From assembly GCF_014649795.1 (NCBI RefSeq), contig NZ_BMTS01000004.1, forward strand, positions 186,001-250,000: a DNA stretch of 64,000 bases. Reading direction: 5' to 3'. The notes under the pieces were generated by a model. The model made no database searches. It was not told the origin of the DNA and saw only the letters and a program-made list of their open reading frames with translations. Of the stretch, positions 44,990 to 53,561 are shown piece after piece (the first letter of the stretch is position 1; the number at the start of each line of letters is the position of its first letter). Position numbers and translations under genes: made by a program. The stretch is from Streptomyces melanogenes. GTDB taxonomy: Bacteria > Actinomycetota > Actinomycetes > Streptomycetales > Streptomycetaceae.

Positions 44990-46279
44990 TTGACTCACAG
45001 GCGCATACCCAAGCGGCGGGCCGTAATGGCAGGAGCGGGGGCCGCGGGCCTCATCGCGGCGGCCGTACTGCTCCCACGTGCGAACGCGTCACAGGCGCAG
45101 CCCGAGGCCCCGTCCGGGGCAGCGGCCGGGAAGGCGAACGCGGCCTCGGCGGCAGCCGTGGTGCGAGGCCTGGCCCAGCAGCTCGGCGACGCCTTCGCGG
45201 GGTCGTACTACGACGCCGCCAAGCAGCAGGTCGTCGTGAACGTCGCCGGTAACGACAGCAACGCGAACGAGCGGGTGAAGAAGGCCGGGGCGGTGCCGCG
45301 CGCGGTCCGCAACAGTGCGGCCGAACTGCGCTCGGCGGCCCACACCCTCGCCCGTACGGCGACGATCCCGGGCACCGCCTGGGCCGTCGACCCCCGGACC
45401 AACCGCATCGTGGTCTCGGCGGACCGGACGGTGAAGGGGGCGCAGTGGACCAGACTGGAGAAGGCCGTCAGGGCCCTCGGCGCGGACACCGCCCGGATCC
45501 AGAAGTCCGCCGGACAGTTCAAGGCGTTCAGCGAAGGCGGTGACGCGATATTCGGCGGCGGCGCACGCTGCTCCCTCGGCTTCAACGTCACCACCCAGGA
45601 CGGCAAACCGGGGTTCATCACCGCGGGCCACTGCGGTGCCGCGGCCAAGAAGTGGTCGCTCAGCGCGAACGGGGCGCCCGCCGCCACCGTCCAGAAGGCG
45701 ACCTTCCCCGGCAGCGGCGACTTCTCCCTGCTGACGTACGACGACGCCGCGACGCAGGCCCCGAGCGCGGTTGACACGGGGCAGGGCAAGCTGGTCCAGA
45801 TCACCGGGGCGGCCGACGCGTCCGTGGGCGAGCGCGTCCTGCGCATGGGCAGCACGACCGGTCTGCACGACGGCAAGGTCACCGGCCTCGACGCCACGGT
45901 GAACTACCCCGAGGGTACGGTCACCGGATTGATCCAGACCGACGTCTGCGCCGAGCCGGGCGACAGCGGTGGCTCCCTGTTCACCGCCGACGGCGGCGCG
46001 GTCGGGCTCACCTCCGGTGGCAGCGGCAACTGCAAGGCCGGCGGCGAGACGTTCTTCCAGCCCGTCACGACCGCCCTCGCGGCGGTGGGCGCGACGATCG
46101 GTGAGGGTGGTCAGGGATCCGGTGGCTCGGGCGGAGACGGTGGTGCGGGCGACACCGGCGGTATGGGTGACGCGGGTGCTTCCGGTGGCGCGGATGCGTC
46201 GGGTGGTGCGGACGGTTCGGGACAGCCGGGGAACGGCGTGATCTCGATGGAGCCCGCACCCGGCTACGGCCGCCAGTGA
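44990..46279 (+). CDS. streptogrisin-type S1 protease with prodomain
   Basis: This 429-residue preproprotease has a signal peptide (about residues 1-33), an alpha-lytic-protease-type propeptide (about 50-185) that assists folding, and a mature S1 domain. Visible there are GGGARCSLGFNV, His in ITAGHCG, Asp in SGDFSLLTYDD and Ser in EPGDSGGSLF. A C-terminal tail of about 60 residues is Gly/Ala/Ser-rich, as if a linker had lost a binding domain. The TTG at 44990 is supported by GGAGG 7 nt upstream. Confidence 0.88.
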   Translation: MTHRRIPKRRAVMAGAGAAGLIAAAVLLPRANASQAQPEAPSGAAAGKANAASAAAVVRGLAQQLGDAFAGSYYDAAKQQVVVNVAGNDSNANERVKKAGAVPRAVRNSAAELRSAAHTLARTATIPGTAWAVDPRTNRIVVSADRTVKGAQWTRLEKAVRALGADTARIQKSAGQFKAFSEGGDAIFGGGARCSLGFNVTTQDGKPGFITAGHCGAAAKKWSLSANGAPAATVQKATFPGSGDFSLLTYDDAATQAPSAVDTGQGKLVQITGAADASVGERVLRMGSTTGLHDGKVTGLDATVNYPEGTVTGLIQTDVCAEPGDSGGSLFTADGGAVGLTSGGSGNCKAGGETFFQPVTTALAAVGATIGEGGQGSGGSGGDGGAGDTGGMGDAGASGGADASGGADGSGQPGNGVISMEPAPGYGRQ

Positions 46280-46335
46280 GAGCGGTTCGCCGAGAACGGA
46301 GGTTCGCTCAGAAGTGAGAACTGGGAACTGAGAAC

Positions 46336-46374
46336 AACCCGGCGGCCGTTCTGTCGACAGACGGCGGCCGGGTT
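46336..46374 (+). terminator. intrinsic terminator after the protease gene
   Basis: AACCCGGC and GCCGGGTT ends with an imperfect inner stem (GGCCGT against ACGGCG) enclose CTGTCGACAG, itself a perfect palindrome. It is followed by CTTCCC. Confidence 0.6.
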
Positions 46375-46450
46375 CTTCCCACGGACGTGGCCACCCGCTG
46401 AAGGTGCCTCGGCACCCGGGTGGCCACGGCGCGGTGGGGGCGCGGTCCCG

Positions 46451-47203
46451 TCAGACGGTCGCGGGAGCGGGTGCGGGAGCCGTGGCGGGGGCGTCCACGG
46501 CTTCCGCGTCTGCGGTGGGTGTCTCGGTCTTCTCGGCGGACGCCGGGTTGCGGTGTGCCGTGTAGAAGACGGAGCCCTGCTTGCGCTCGCGCTCCAACTC
46601 GCCCTTGGCGACGAGTGCTTCGAGCGTGTTGCGGACCACCTGAGGGCTGGTCGTGCGGTCGGGGTGAGTGGTTGTCAGTTCGGTGAGGATGTCGGCGACC
46701 GTACGCGGCTCCTGGTGGTCCGCGAACAGGCCGAGCACCAGCTCACGCAGGGTGGGGCCACTGCTTTCCGTGCTCTTGCGGGCCGGCTTCTTGGCCGGTG
46801 CGGCAGCCTTCTTGGGGCTGGTGGCCGTCTTCGTCGTCCGGGCCGCCTTGGCCTCCGGCTTCTCCGCCTGGGGCTTACGGGGCTTGGGCACCGCCGCGAC
46901 GGTGGGTGTGGCCGCGGGGGCGGCTGCTGCGGCGGGGGCCGGTGTCTTGGCCGGGGGCTGTGCCTTGGCGGTGCGCTTGCGCGGCGCCGTCTGCGCCTGG
47001 GCCGCCGCGGCGGCGGTGGTGCCGAGGGTGTGCTGCATGGTTTGCAGCAGGCCGTGGTCCCGCTCCAGGGACTCGAGCTGGTCCTTGAGTGTGTCGAGTT
47101 CGGCGCGGATACGTGACTGGTCCTGCTGGTTGGCTTCCAGGTCGGCGGTGACACGCGCCGCGTACTGGTCCTTGAGTGTGGTGAAGTCCGGCTCGTCCGC
47201 CAT
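46451..47203 (-). CDS. coiled-coil / Lys-Ala linker / winged-helix protein
   Basis: This 250-residue cytoplasmic protein has an N-terminal coiled coil (about residues 5-65: heptad-like LEANQQDQSRIRAELDTLKDQLESLERDH), a long Ala/Lys/Pro-rich linker (about 75-160) resembling histone-H1-like tails of mycobacterial and Streptomyces nucleoid proteins, and a winged-helix domain (about 170-230: TLRELVLGLFADHQEPRTVADILTELTTTHPDRTTSPQVVRNTLEALVAKGEL). The combination suggests a DNA-binding nucleoid or regulatory protein. The ATG at 47203 sits at the start of the coiled coil. It is not a family I can name. Confidence 0.7.
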   Translation of the reverse strand: MADEPDFTTLKDQYAARVTADLEANQQDQSRIRAELDTLKDQLESLERDHGLLQTMQHTLGTTAAAAAQAQTAPRKRTAKAQPPAKTPAPAAAAAPAATPTVAAVPKPRKPQAEKPEAKAARTTKTATSPKKAAAPAKKPARKSTESSGPTLRELVLGLFADHQEPRTVADILTELTTTHPDRTTSPQVVRNTLEALVAKGELERERKQGSVFYTAHRNPASAEKTETPTADAEAVDAPATAPAPAPATV

Positions 47204-47505
47204 GAGAATTCGCTTTCCTCGTGCTGGATGTTGCCGCCGGATGCTACCCATCTCTGCGGCAACAGCACAGGTGAGTGCGCACAAGATTCACACGTTGGAG
47301 ACACCAGGGGCCACAAACCGTCGGTTCGCGGTGGGGGTTTGGCGGTGGGTGTCGGCCACAGGGGCGCGCGGAGCGTGCCCTTTTCCGCCGTGCGCTCCCG
47401 TACGCCGTACCCACGGGGGAAACGAAGGCGTGGGGCCGGGACGTCAAACAAGTGCACCCGAACGGGGACGGCCTGGGGAGGCCGTGCGGTTACGAGGGGG
47501 ACACT
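47204..47505. promoter_or_regulatory. divergent region with nested inverted repeat
   Basis: This 302-bp gap between divergent genes contains GTGCT (47221-47225) and GTTGCCGC (47230-47237) on the left, mirrored by GCGGCAAC (47256-47263) and AGCAC (47264-47268). It starts 18 nt upstream of the 46451-47203 start codon and is a candidate operator or 5' leader hairpin. Nothing further was recognised up to the RBS GAGGGGG at 47494-47500. Confidence 0.45.
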
Positions 47506-50034
47506 GTGGGACGCAGGCGGAAGACGCACGGGTTACCGGTGGTGGTACTGACAACGCTGCTGACGGTGGTGCTGCTCGCGGGCACGGCGGCGCCGAGCTT
47601 CGCGGCGGGGATGCCGGGCCGTGCGCAGGGGAGGAGTGCGGAGGCCGGGCCACCGTTGTCGCCCGGCCCGTCGCCCTCCGCCTCGGGCCCGGCACCGTCC
47701 AAGTCCAAGGAGAAACCGCCCCCTTCGAAGTCGCCTTCGGCACCACCGGATCCGGAGCACCCCAGCCCATCGGTGTCCAAGCCGTCGGAGCCGACTCCGT
47801 CGCCGACCAAGCCCACGGTGGAGCCGACCAAGCCCACCCCGACCACGCCTACCAGCCCTACCACCCATCCGACCCGCCCTCACGTGACTCCCGTGCTGTC
47901 GGTTCCCGAGAAGGTGGAGCAGGGCACGCGGCTGGTCGTGTCCGGCGAGCACTTCGACTGCGGGTCGGGCGAAGACGACGGCAGGGAGGCGGGTTCGCTC
48001 ACGCTGACCGGCGAGCTACTGGTACCGACCACTGTACGGACCGACCCGTCAGGCTCGTTCTCGCACCCGATCAAGGTGCCCGAGAAGGCGCCTCCGGGTG
48101 TGTACGAGGTGGTCGCGACCTGTGACGCGCGCCCTTCCGTGACCGACTCGGACTCCTATGAAGTGGTGGCGGCCAAGGTGGTACAACCGCCCACCCCGAC
48201 CCTCACCCTCTCGCGCGCTTCCGGGCCGCCCGAGACCAACGTGGGCGTCTCCGGCGAGGGGTTCCTGTGCCGAGGACCCGCCCGCCTGCTGTGGGACGGG
48301 GCCGACCTGCCGGGGACGGGCGTTACGCCCGGGACGGACGGCAAACTGTCCGCCTCCTTCGCCGTACCGGCCGGTGCCGGGGCCGGTACGTACAAGGTGA
48401 CGGCGACCTGCGAAGCGGCGCCCGTGGGCGCCAGGGGCGTGGGAACGGCTCCGGCGGTGGCCATCGTGAACGTCGAGGCCTCGCAGACCTTCACGGTGAC
48501 CCGACCGGCCATCACCCCGCCGCCGACGGGGAAGTACGAGATCACCATCCACCTGACCGACTACCCGGCCGTCTGCACTTGGGGCAGGATCCTGGTCGGC
48601 GGCAAGGGCCCGCTCGACCCGTGGCTGGACGCCGACTCGTACAAGGGCGACGCCGAGCCTGGCCACTGGAGGTTCATCGACCTCCACGCCTTCATTCCCC
48701 CGGATATGAAGGGCCACCAGCCGGTGGACCTCGACTGTCCCGGGCGCGCGGTGGAGCAGGCGGGGACCATCGACCTCCCGCCCGAGCCGTTCACGGCGTT
48801 CTTCCTGCCCCAGGGCTCACCGGTCGAGCACCACTCCGAGGGCAGCACCGGCGTCCTGCCCAGGCCCGAGCTGCCGGGGTTCACACCGCCCACTCCGACC
48901 CCGTCCCCCTCCGGCACACCGGGCCCCAGCCCGACCTCCTCGGACGATGTGCTTGGCACGCCCGACCCCGACCCGAGCCCTACGGCGAGCGCGCCCCCGG
49001 AGCAGGTCGGTGGCCATGACCGTCCGGCCGGGCTGGTGGGCAGTATGCGCACCCCGGCGGAAGTGTCCTGGGCGCTCAAGGACATCGCGGGATCGGTGGG
49101 GATGGCGGTCTGGTTCCTGCTGCTCGTGCTGCTGCTGGAGAAGGCGTTCCCCTCGCAGCTGGCGGACAACGCGCTGAGCCGTTGGTGGCACCGGCGCCGC
49201 GCGGGACGGGCGGCGCTGCGGAGCGCCGCACTGCCGGGCTGGCTGCGGATGGGTGCCTTCGCCCTGCTCGGCGGAGCGCTCGTCGTCTGGGCCGACGCCA
49301 CGACCCACTGGAGTGCGCCCACCGTGGGGAAGGCGCTGGGAGCGGCGGTCGGCACCCTGCTGATCCTGGTGACGTACGAGAAGACGAAGGACTCGCTGCT
49401 GCGCCCCGGGCGGGGCGGTGTACGGGCCGAGTTGCGGGTGGTTCCCGCGGGGCTGCTCCTCGCGGCGCTGATGGCGGCGCTCTCGCGCGGCCTGGCGTTC
49501 CCGGTCCCGTACGTCTACGGCCTGGTGGCGGTCTATGTGGTGCTCGGCGCCGTGCCTCCCGGTTCGCGCAACGCCATGCCGAAGGGGCAGGCGGTGCTGG
49601 TCGGCGGCATCTGCGTCCTGAGTGCCGCACTGCTGGTGTGGGTCCTCGGCACACCGCTGATCGAGTCGGGCCGCACGGCCGGGGCCGGCACCTTCCAGAA
49701 CGTGCTCGCGTACACCGTCGGTCTGATGGTCGTCGGCGGCATAGAGGTCGTGGTGTTCGGGATGCTGCCGCTCTCCGGCATGGACGGCCACGCCCTGAAG
49801 AGCTGGAGCAAACCGGCGTGGTACGCGCTGTATCTGCTCGCCCTGACCCTGTTCTTCCACGTCCTGCTGCACTCCGTGCACCCCGGCTTCGGCCCGGGGT
49901 TCGTGGTCTCGAAGGACCTGCGCTGGTGCACCCTGGCCATCGCCACCGGCCTGTTCGTGGCGGCGTGGGTGTTCTCGCTGGGCCTGCGCAGGCACGTGGC
50001 GAGGCTGGAACGCAGGGCGGCGGCGGTGGGCTGA
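47506..50034 (+). CDS. large stalked polytopic membrane protein (FGLLP-motif type)
   Basis: This 842-residue protein has a signal peptide (about residues 8-34) and a Pro/Ser/Thr-rich stalk (about 40-125). Two or three Ig-like extracytoplasmic repeats follow (about 125-330; RLVVSGEHFDCGSG and NVGVSGEGFLCRGP are homologous). Then come a further domain, a second Pro/Thr-rich linker and a C-terminal block of about eight transmembrane helices (about 525-830). In the sixth is EVVVFGMLPLSGMDGHAL, matching the FGLLP-motif membrane proteins of actinobacteria. The GTG at 47506 has GAGGGGG upstream. Codon 10 is TTA. Biochemical role unknown. Confidence 0.75.
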   Translation: MGRRRKTHGLPVVVLTTLLTVVLLAGTAAPSFAAGMPGRAQGRSAEAGPPLSPGPSPSASGPAPSKSKEKPPPSKSPSAPPDPEHPSPSVSKPSEPTPSPTKPTVEPTKPTPTTPTSPTTHPTRPHVTPVLSVPEKVEQGTRLVVSGEHFDCGSGEDDGREAGSLTLTGELLVPTTVRTDPSGSFSHPIKVPEKAPPGVYEVVATCDARPSVTDSDSYEVVAAKVVQPPTPTLTLSRASGPPETNVGVSGEGFLCRGPARLLWDGADLPGTGVTPGTDGKLSASFAVPAGAGAGTYKVTATCEAAPVGARGVGTAPAVAIVNVEASQTFTVTRPAITPPPTGKYEITIHLTDYPAVCTWGRILVGGKGPLDPWLDADSYKGDAEPGHWRFIDLHAFIPPDMKGHQPVDLDCPGRAVEQAGTIDLPPEPFTAFFLPQGSPVEHHSEGSTGVLPRPELPGFTPPTPTPSPSGTPGPSPTSSDDVLGTPDPDPSPTASAPPEQVGGHDRPAGLVGSMRTPAEVSWALKDIAGSVGMAVWFLLLVLLLEKAFPSQLADNALSRWWHRRRAGRAALRSAALPGWLRMGAFALLGGALVVWADATTHWSAPTVGKALGAAVGTLLILVTYEKTKDSLLRPGRGGVRAELRVVPAGLLLAALMAALSRGLAFPVPYVYGLVAVYVVLGAVPPGSRNAMPKGQAVLVGGICVLSAALLVWVLGTPLIESGRTAGAGTFQNVLAYTVGLMVVGGIEVVVFGMLPLSGMDGHALKSWSKPAWYALYLLALTLFFHVLLHSVHPGFGPGFVVSKDLRWCTLAIATGLFVAAWVFSLGLRRHVARLERRAAAVG

Positions 50035-50162
50035 GCGTGGTGCGCGGCGGGCACTTCCCGCTGGTGCTCGCCGTCACCGGAGCGGCGGTGTGCGCGGTGT
50101 GGGGTCGGCGTCGATGATGGGAGCCCTGTGCCGTGTACGTATACGAGAGACGGGACGCAGCG

Positions 50163-50951
50163 ATGCCGCAGGATCGAACGGGTGGACCGGCCGAGCCGCC
50201 GTCCCCGGAAGCGGGGCGCGCCTGGTCCGGGCACGAGGGTGCGGAGGCGTTCGCGGCGGTGGAGGCGGGCACCGACTGGCTGCTCGGCTACCCGTTCGTG
50301 TTCAAGGCGCTGGCCGGGGCGGACGGGGCGCTCCTCGACTTCGGCTGCGGGCCGGGCCGCGTCGCCGCACACGCGGCCCGGGCGCTCGGGATGCGGGTCA
50401 TCGGGGTGGACGCCTCCCCGGACATGCTCGCGCTGGCCCGGAAGGAGGGCCCGCCCGGAGCCGAGTACCACCTGGTCGCGGACGGCCGGGTGGACGGACT
50501 GCCGGACGCCTGCGCGGACGCGGCGATGTGCAACCACGTGCTGGCGTCGCTGCCCGACGAGCGGACGGTGCTGGAGGTGTTCACCGAGATCCACCGACTG
50601 CTCCGGCCCGGGGCGCGGTTCGCGGTGCTGACCACCGACCCCGCCTGCGCGGGCATCGAGTACGCGTCGCTGCGGGTGGGCGAGCCGGGTGTGACGTACG
50701 GCCCGGGCGAGCCCATGCCTGTACGACTGCGCCGTACGGACGGGACGTGGCAGTCCGTGCGGAACCACGCGTGGCCGGTGGAGGCGTTCCCGCCGTTGCT
50801 GGAACGAGTGGGCTTCGCCGCTGTGGCACAGCACCATCCGACGCCCGACGAGGCGGTGGGGGTGGCCGACCCGGAGCATGTGCGCGGCCGCGACTGGTCC
50901 GCCGAGCGGCTGCGGCCGCCGCTGGTGGTAACCACCGCGGTCAAGCGTTGA
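50163..50951 (+). CDS. class I SAM-dependent methyltransferase
   Basis: This 262-residue protein has a Rossmann-type methyltransferase core: motif I LLDFGCGPGRVAAHAA, motif II region VIGVDASPDML, CNHVLASLPDE and LLRPGARFAVLTTDP. The C-terminal part carries a substrate-binding extension. No signature fixes the acceptor. The ATG at 50163 is used; a GTG at 50133 is possible. It follows the large membrane protein by 128 nt in the same direction but need not be co-transcribed. Confidence 0.8.
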   Translation: MPQDRTGGPAEPPSPEAGRAWSGHEGAEAFAAVEAGTDWLLGYPFVFKALAGADGALLDFGCGPGRVAAHAARALGMRVIGVDASPDMLALARKEGPPGAEYHLVADGRVDGLPDACADAAMCNHVLASLPDERTVLEVFTEIHRLLRPGARFAVLTTDPACAGIEYASLRVGEPGVTYGPGEPMPVRLRRTDGTWQSVRNHAWPVEAFPPLLERVGFAAVAQHHPTPDEAVGVADPEHVRGRDWSAERLRPPLVVTTAVKR

Positions 50952-51216
50952 CGCCGGGCGGTTCGACACGACCCGTGGTGTGCGGTGCTGTTACGAAGGG
51001 GCCGCGCATCCGGGTGGGAGGCGTACGTACACCGGGAGTTGACATAAGTGCTGGTTACGGAAATGTCCTGAATTCGTAAAGCGCGTCGGGTCGACGGGTT
51101 CCGATCGCCGCGGCGGGCCAGAGTGTGGGTCCTCGGCACCAGCCGGGAACCTGGCCCGCCCCGTCACCGGCCCGTTCAAGGCCCGCACCGGGGCTTGTCC
51201 TTGAGAGAGCACGCAC

Positions 51217-51702
51217 ATGTCTGCTTCGCGCACCAGCCGCCGTATCTTCGCCACCGTCCTCGCCGCCGGCACCCTGATCGGCGCCGCGGCCCTGCCCGCC
51301 GCGGCGGACGGCCACCACCGGCACGCTCCCCGCGACACCGTGGTCATCGGCAAGGTGCAGTACAACAGCCCCGGCCGCGACGACCACTCGAACCGCAGCC
51401 TCAACAACGAGTGGGTGGAGGTCATGAACACCGGTCGCCACGCAGTGAACCTGCGCGGCTTCACCCTCACCGCGAGCGACGGCGCCCGCTACCGCTTCCA
51501 CACCCTGCGTCTGGAGGGCCACTCGGCGGTCAAGGTCCACACGGGCGTCGGCCGTGACAGCGGCAGCGACGTCTACCAGGACCGCCACAACTACGTCTGG
51601 GACAACCACCGCGACACCGCGACCCTGCGCAACGACAACGGCCGGATCCTCGACACCGCCATGTGGGGGCGCAGCCACCACGGTGGACACCGGCACCACT
51701 GA
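51217..51702 (+). CDS. secreted lamin-tail-domain protein
   Basis: This 161-residue exported protein has a signal peptide (about residues 1-30, cleaving after PAAA) and one lamin-tail (LTD) Ig-like domain: VVIGKVQYNSPG, NEWVEVMNTG, AVNLRGFTLTASDG and DTATLRNDNGRILD. It ends in a His/Gly-rich tail. LTD proteins are usually surface or DNA-associated modules; here it stands alone. A weak TTGACA lies at 51039-51044 in the upstream gap. A perfect terminator follows. Confidence 0.85.
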   Translation: MSASRTSRRIFATVLAAGTLIGAAALPAAADGHHRHAPRDTVVIGKVQYNSPGRDDHSNRSLNNEWVEVMNTGRHAVNLRGFTLTASDGARYRFHTLRLEGHSAVKVHTGVGRDSGSDVYQDRHNYVWDNHRDTATLRNDNGRILDTAMWGRSHHGGHRHH

Positions 51703-51710
51703 CCCGCGTC

Positions 51711-51743
51711 GGTGACCGGCCCCGGGTACAGGGGCCGGTCACC
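51711..51743 (+). terminator. intrinsic terminator after the lamin-tail gene
   Basis: Perfect 13-bp arms GGTGACCGGCCCC (51711-51723) and its complement (51731-51743) flank the loop GGGTACA. Confidence 0.8.
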
Positions 51744-51900
51744 GCCCGGCACCACCCAGCACCATCGCGCGGCGCGTCCGCGGCCCCACCGGCCGCCGGG
51801 CGCGCCGCGCTTTGTCATCGTCTTCCAGTAGGACGCGAGTTCACCTCAAGCGCACTAGCCTCGCTCGCTCAAGCTGAACATCTTTGCGGATGGAGAGCAC

Positions 51901-52242
51901 GTGAACGACAGGACGAAGAAGCTGGGCGGCATGGCTTCGGCGGTGGGTCTGCTGGCGGCCGGTGTGATGCTGGGCGTCGCTCCGACGGCGAACGCGGCGG
52001 TCGGGCCGACGGGGTGCAGCGCGTACGTCTCGCACACCAACGACCATGTGGCCGTGGGCTGGTGTTCGCACGGCAACGGCACCTGGTACGTACAGGCCAA
52101 GTGCGCCGGTCCCGGCCGGGTGAACGGCCCGTACAAGGGGGACCAGGGCTACCGCAAGCTCGGCCAGGAGAAGGCGTCGACGCTCAACTGCGGTACGTCC
52201 GGCTACCCGCTGGAGATGAAGGTCGTCAACGTCAAGCCGTGA
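51901..52242 (+). CDS. small secreted four-cysteine protein
   Basis: This 113-residue protein starts at a GTG and has a signal peptide (about residues 1-32, cleaving after ANA). The mature part of about 80 residues has four cysteines (GCSAY, WCSH, KCAG, NCGT), implying two disulfides. Many Streptomyces genomes encode such orphan exported proteins. No family was recognised. Confidence 0.7.
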   Translation: MNDRTKKLGGMASAVGLLAAGVMLGVAPTANAAVGPTGCSAYVSHTNDHVAVGWCSHGNGTWYVQAKCAGPGRVNGPYKGDQGYRKLGQEKASTLNCGTSGYPLEMKVVNVKP

Positions 52243-52277
52243 GTCGACGGCTCCGGTCCTGACGGGGAGACCCCGCT

Positions 52278-52299
52278 CGTGCCGCCGGACAACGGCACG
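52278..52299. terminator. weak hairpin between convergent genes
   Basis: CGTGCCG (52278-52284) and CGGCACG (52293-52299) can pair around an 8-nt loop between the four-cysteine gene and the converging collagen-like gene. Confidence 0.4.
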
Positions 52300-52321
52300 C
52301 GCGGGGGCCTCCCTCGTGAAC

Positions 52322-53269
52322 TCAGGAGGTTTCGGGCCTTCCTGCGTTGGGCGGTGCGGCGCGGAGCGTGCCCGCCATCGGCGTGGCGAGCTGGGTCCAG
52401 CCCTCGTCCCAGGTGAAGGTCGTGCCGTTGGTGTCGCCGTGGGTCTGCCAGACAGTGCCAGCTGTGGTGACCACCTTGACCCAGCTGTCGTTGCCGTGCG
52501 AATCGATGGCGATCCCGCAGACGTTGGCGGGGTAGTTCGGGTTGTCGGCGTTGGTCAGATCGGTCCAGACGACCGCACCTCCCGGTGTCGCCTGCCGACC
52601 GGCGAACGCCTTGCCGTTGATGAGCGCCGCGTTGAAGGTCTCGGTGCTCGACGGGGCGTTGCTGTCGATCTCGTAGCACGAGGCCGGGCCGGTGGCTCCG
52701 GTCGCCCCTGTGGCTCCAGTCGCGCCCGTGGCACCAGTAGCTCCTGTCGCGCCCGTCGCGCCCGTGGCTCCTGTCGCACCCGTTGCGCCCGTGGCGCCTG
52801 TGGCTCCTGTCGCGCCGGTGTGGCCAGTGGCCCCCGTGGCGCCCGTGGCTCCGGTCGCGCCGGTGGGACCCGTGGGTCCTGTCGGGCCGGTGGGGCCCGT
52901 GGGTCCTGTCGGGCCGGTGGGGCCCGTCGGTCCGGTCGCTCCCTTGGGCCCCGTCGGTCCGGGCGGTCCCTTCGGGCCCTGCGGTCCGGGCGGGCCCTGC
53001 TGGCAGTGGTCGTCGTCGCCGCCCATGGCGGGGCGCACGGACTTCGCGTCGGGCCAGTGCGGGGGCCGGCAGTGGTCGTCGTCCCCGCCTCTTTCGTCTT
53101 CTTCGCCGTACGCGACCCGGGTGCCCACGCCCTGAGGCGCGGCAGCCGCCGCCGGTCCGGCCGCACCGGCCAGCACAAGGGTGAGCGACGCGACGGCGCT
53201 TCCGGCGAGCCACTTGCCACGCCGGGGCAGCGGACCGAGCCGTGACCCCGACCTGTAGTCAGAATTCAC
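52322..53269 (-). CDS. exported collagen-like protein
   Basis: This 315-residue protein has a signal peptide (about residues 15-45), a short lead with two similar acidic GGDDDHC blocks, and then about 35 uninterrupted Gly-X-Y triplets (about residues 92-197; genomic roughly 52680-52995). They are first GPP/GPK/GPT, then a long GAT run with one GHT. A globular C-terminal domain (about 198-315) begins ASCYEIDSN. The triplets predict a collagen triple helix with the end domain as trimeriser or ligand. The start is a GTG with GGAG 7 nt upstream. Thr and Gly codons in the repeat are unusually mixed for Streptomyces. Confidence 0.85.
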   Translation of the reverse strand: MNSDYRSGSRLGPLPRRGKWLAGSAVASLTLVLAGAAGPAAAAAPQGVGTRVAYGEEDERGGDDDHCRPPHWPDAKSVRPAMGGDDDHCQQGPPGPQGPKGPPGPTGPKGATGPTGPTGPTGPTGPTGPTGPTGPTGATGATGATGATGHTGATGATGATGATGATGATGATGATGATGATGATGATGATGATGPASCYEIDSNAPSSTETFNAALINGKAFAGRQATPGGAVVWTDLTNADNPNYPANVCGIAIDSHGNDSWVKVVTTAGTVWQTHGDTNGTTFTWDEGWTQLATPMAGTLRAAPPNAGRPETS

Positions 53270-53561
53270 TTACTTGCTCCCTCTTCGGAAAGGTCTGGTG
53301 CGTTCCACGAACGCATTCGAAGGCATCCCCGTTCGGAAGGGGTTCGTTCGCCCCGGTGCCGCAGAACACGCAGGTGGGTAAGCGGTTCGGAGTAGTGAAA
53401 CCACTCCGATGGCTCAGCTGGGCGCTGCCGCGCGGGCACCCGCGTACGCCAGAACGGGCGACCCTTCCCCCCGCTCCGGCGTGGGTGACGCCGGCGGCCG
53501 ACGCCTGGGTGTCACAGTGGGCCGCTGTTCGAACGACGCACCGAAACGGGTGGGTGATGCC

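Noticed and set aside
52680..52995. Short tandem DNA repeats as a possible CRISPR array
   Set aside because: The 9-bp period comes from Gly-X-Thr codons; there are no spacers of 30 bases and no cas genes.
52692..53135. A 147-residue Ala-Pro-Val repeat protein on the plus strand
   Set aside because: It is the exact antisense of the collagen triplets; the minus-strand frame has a signal peptide, RBS and globular end domain.
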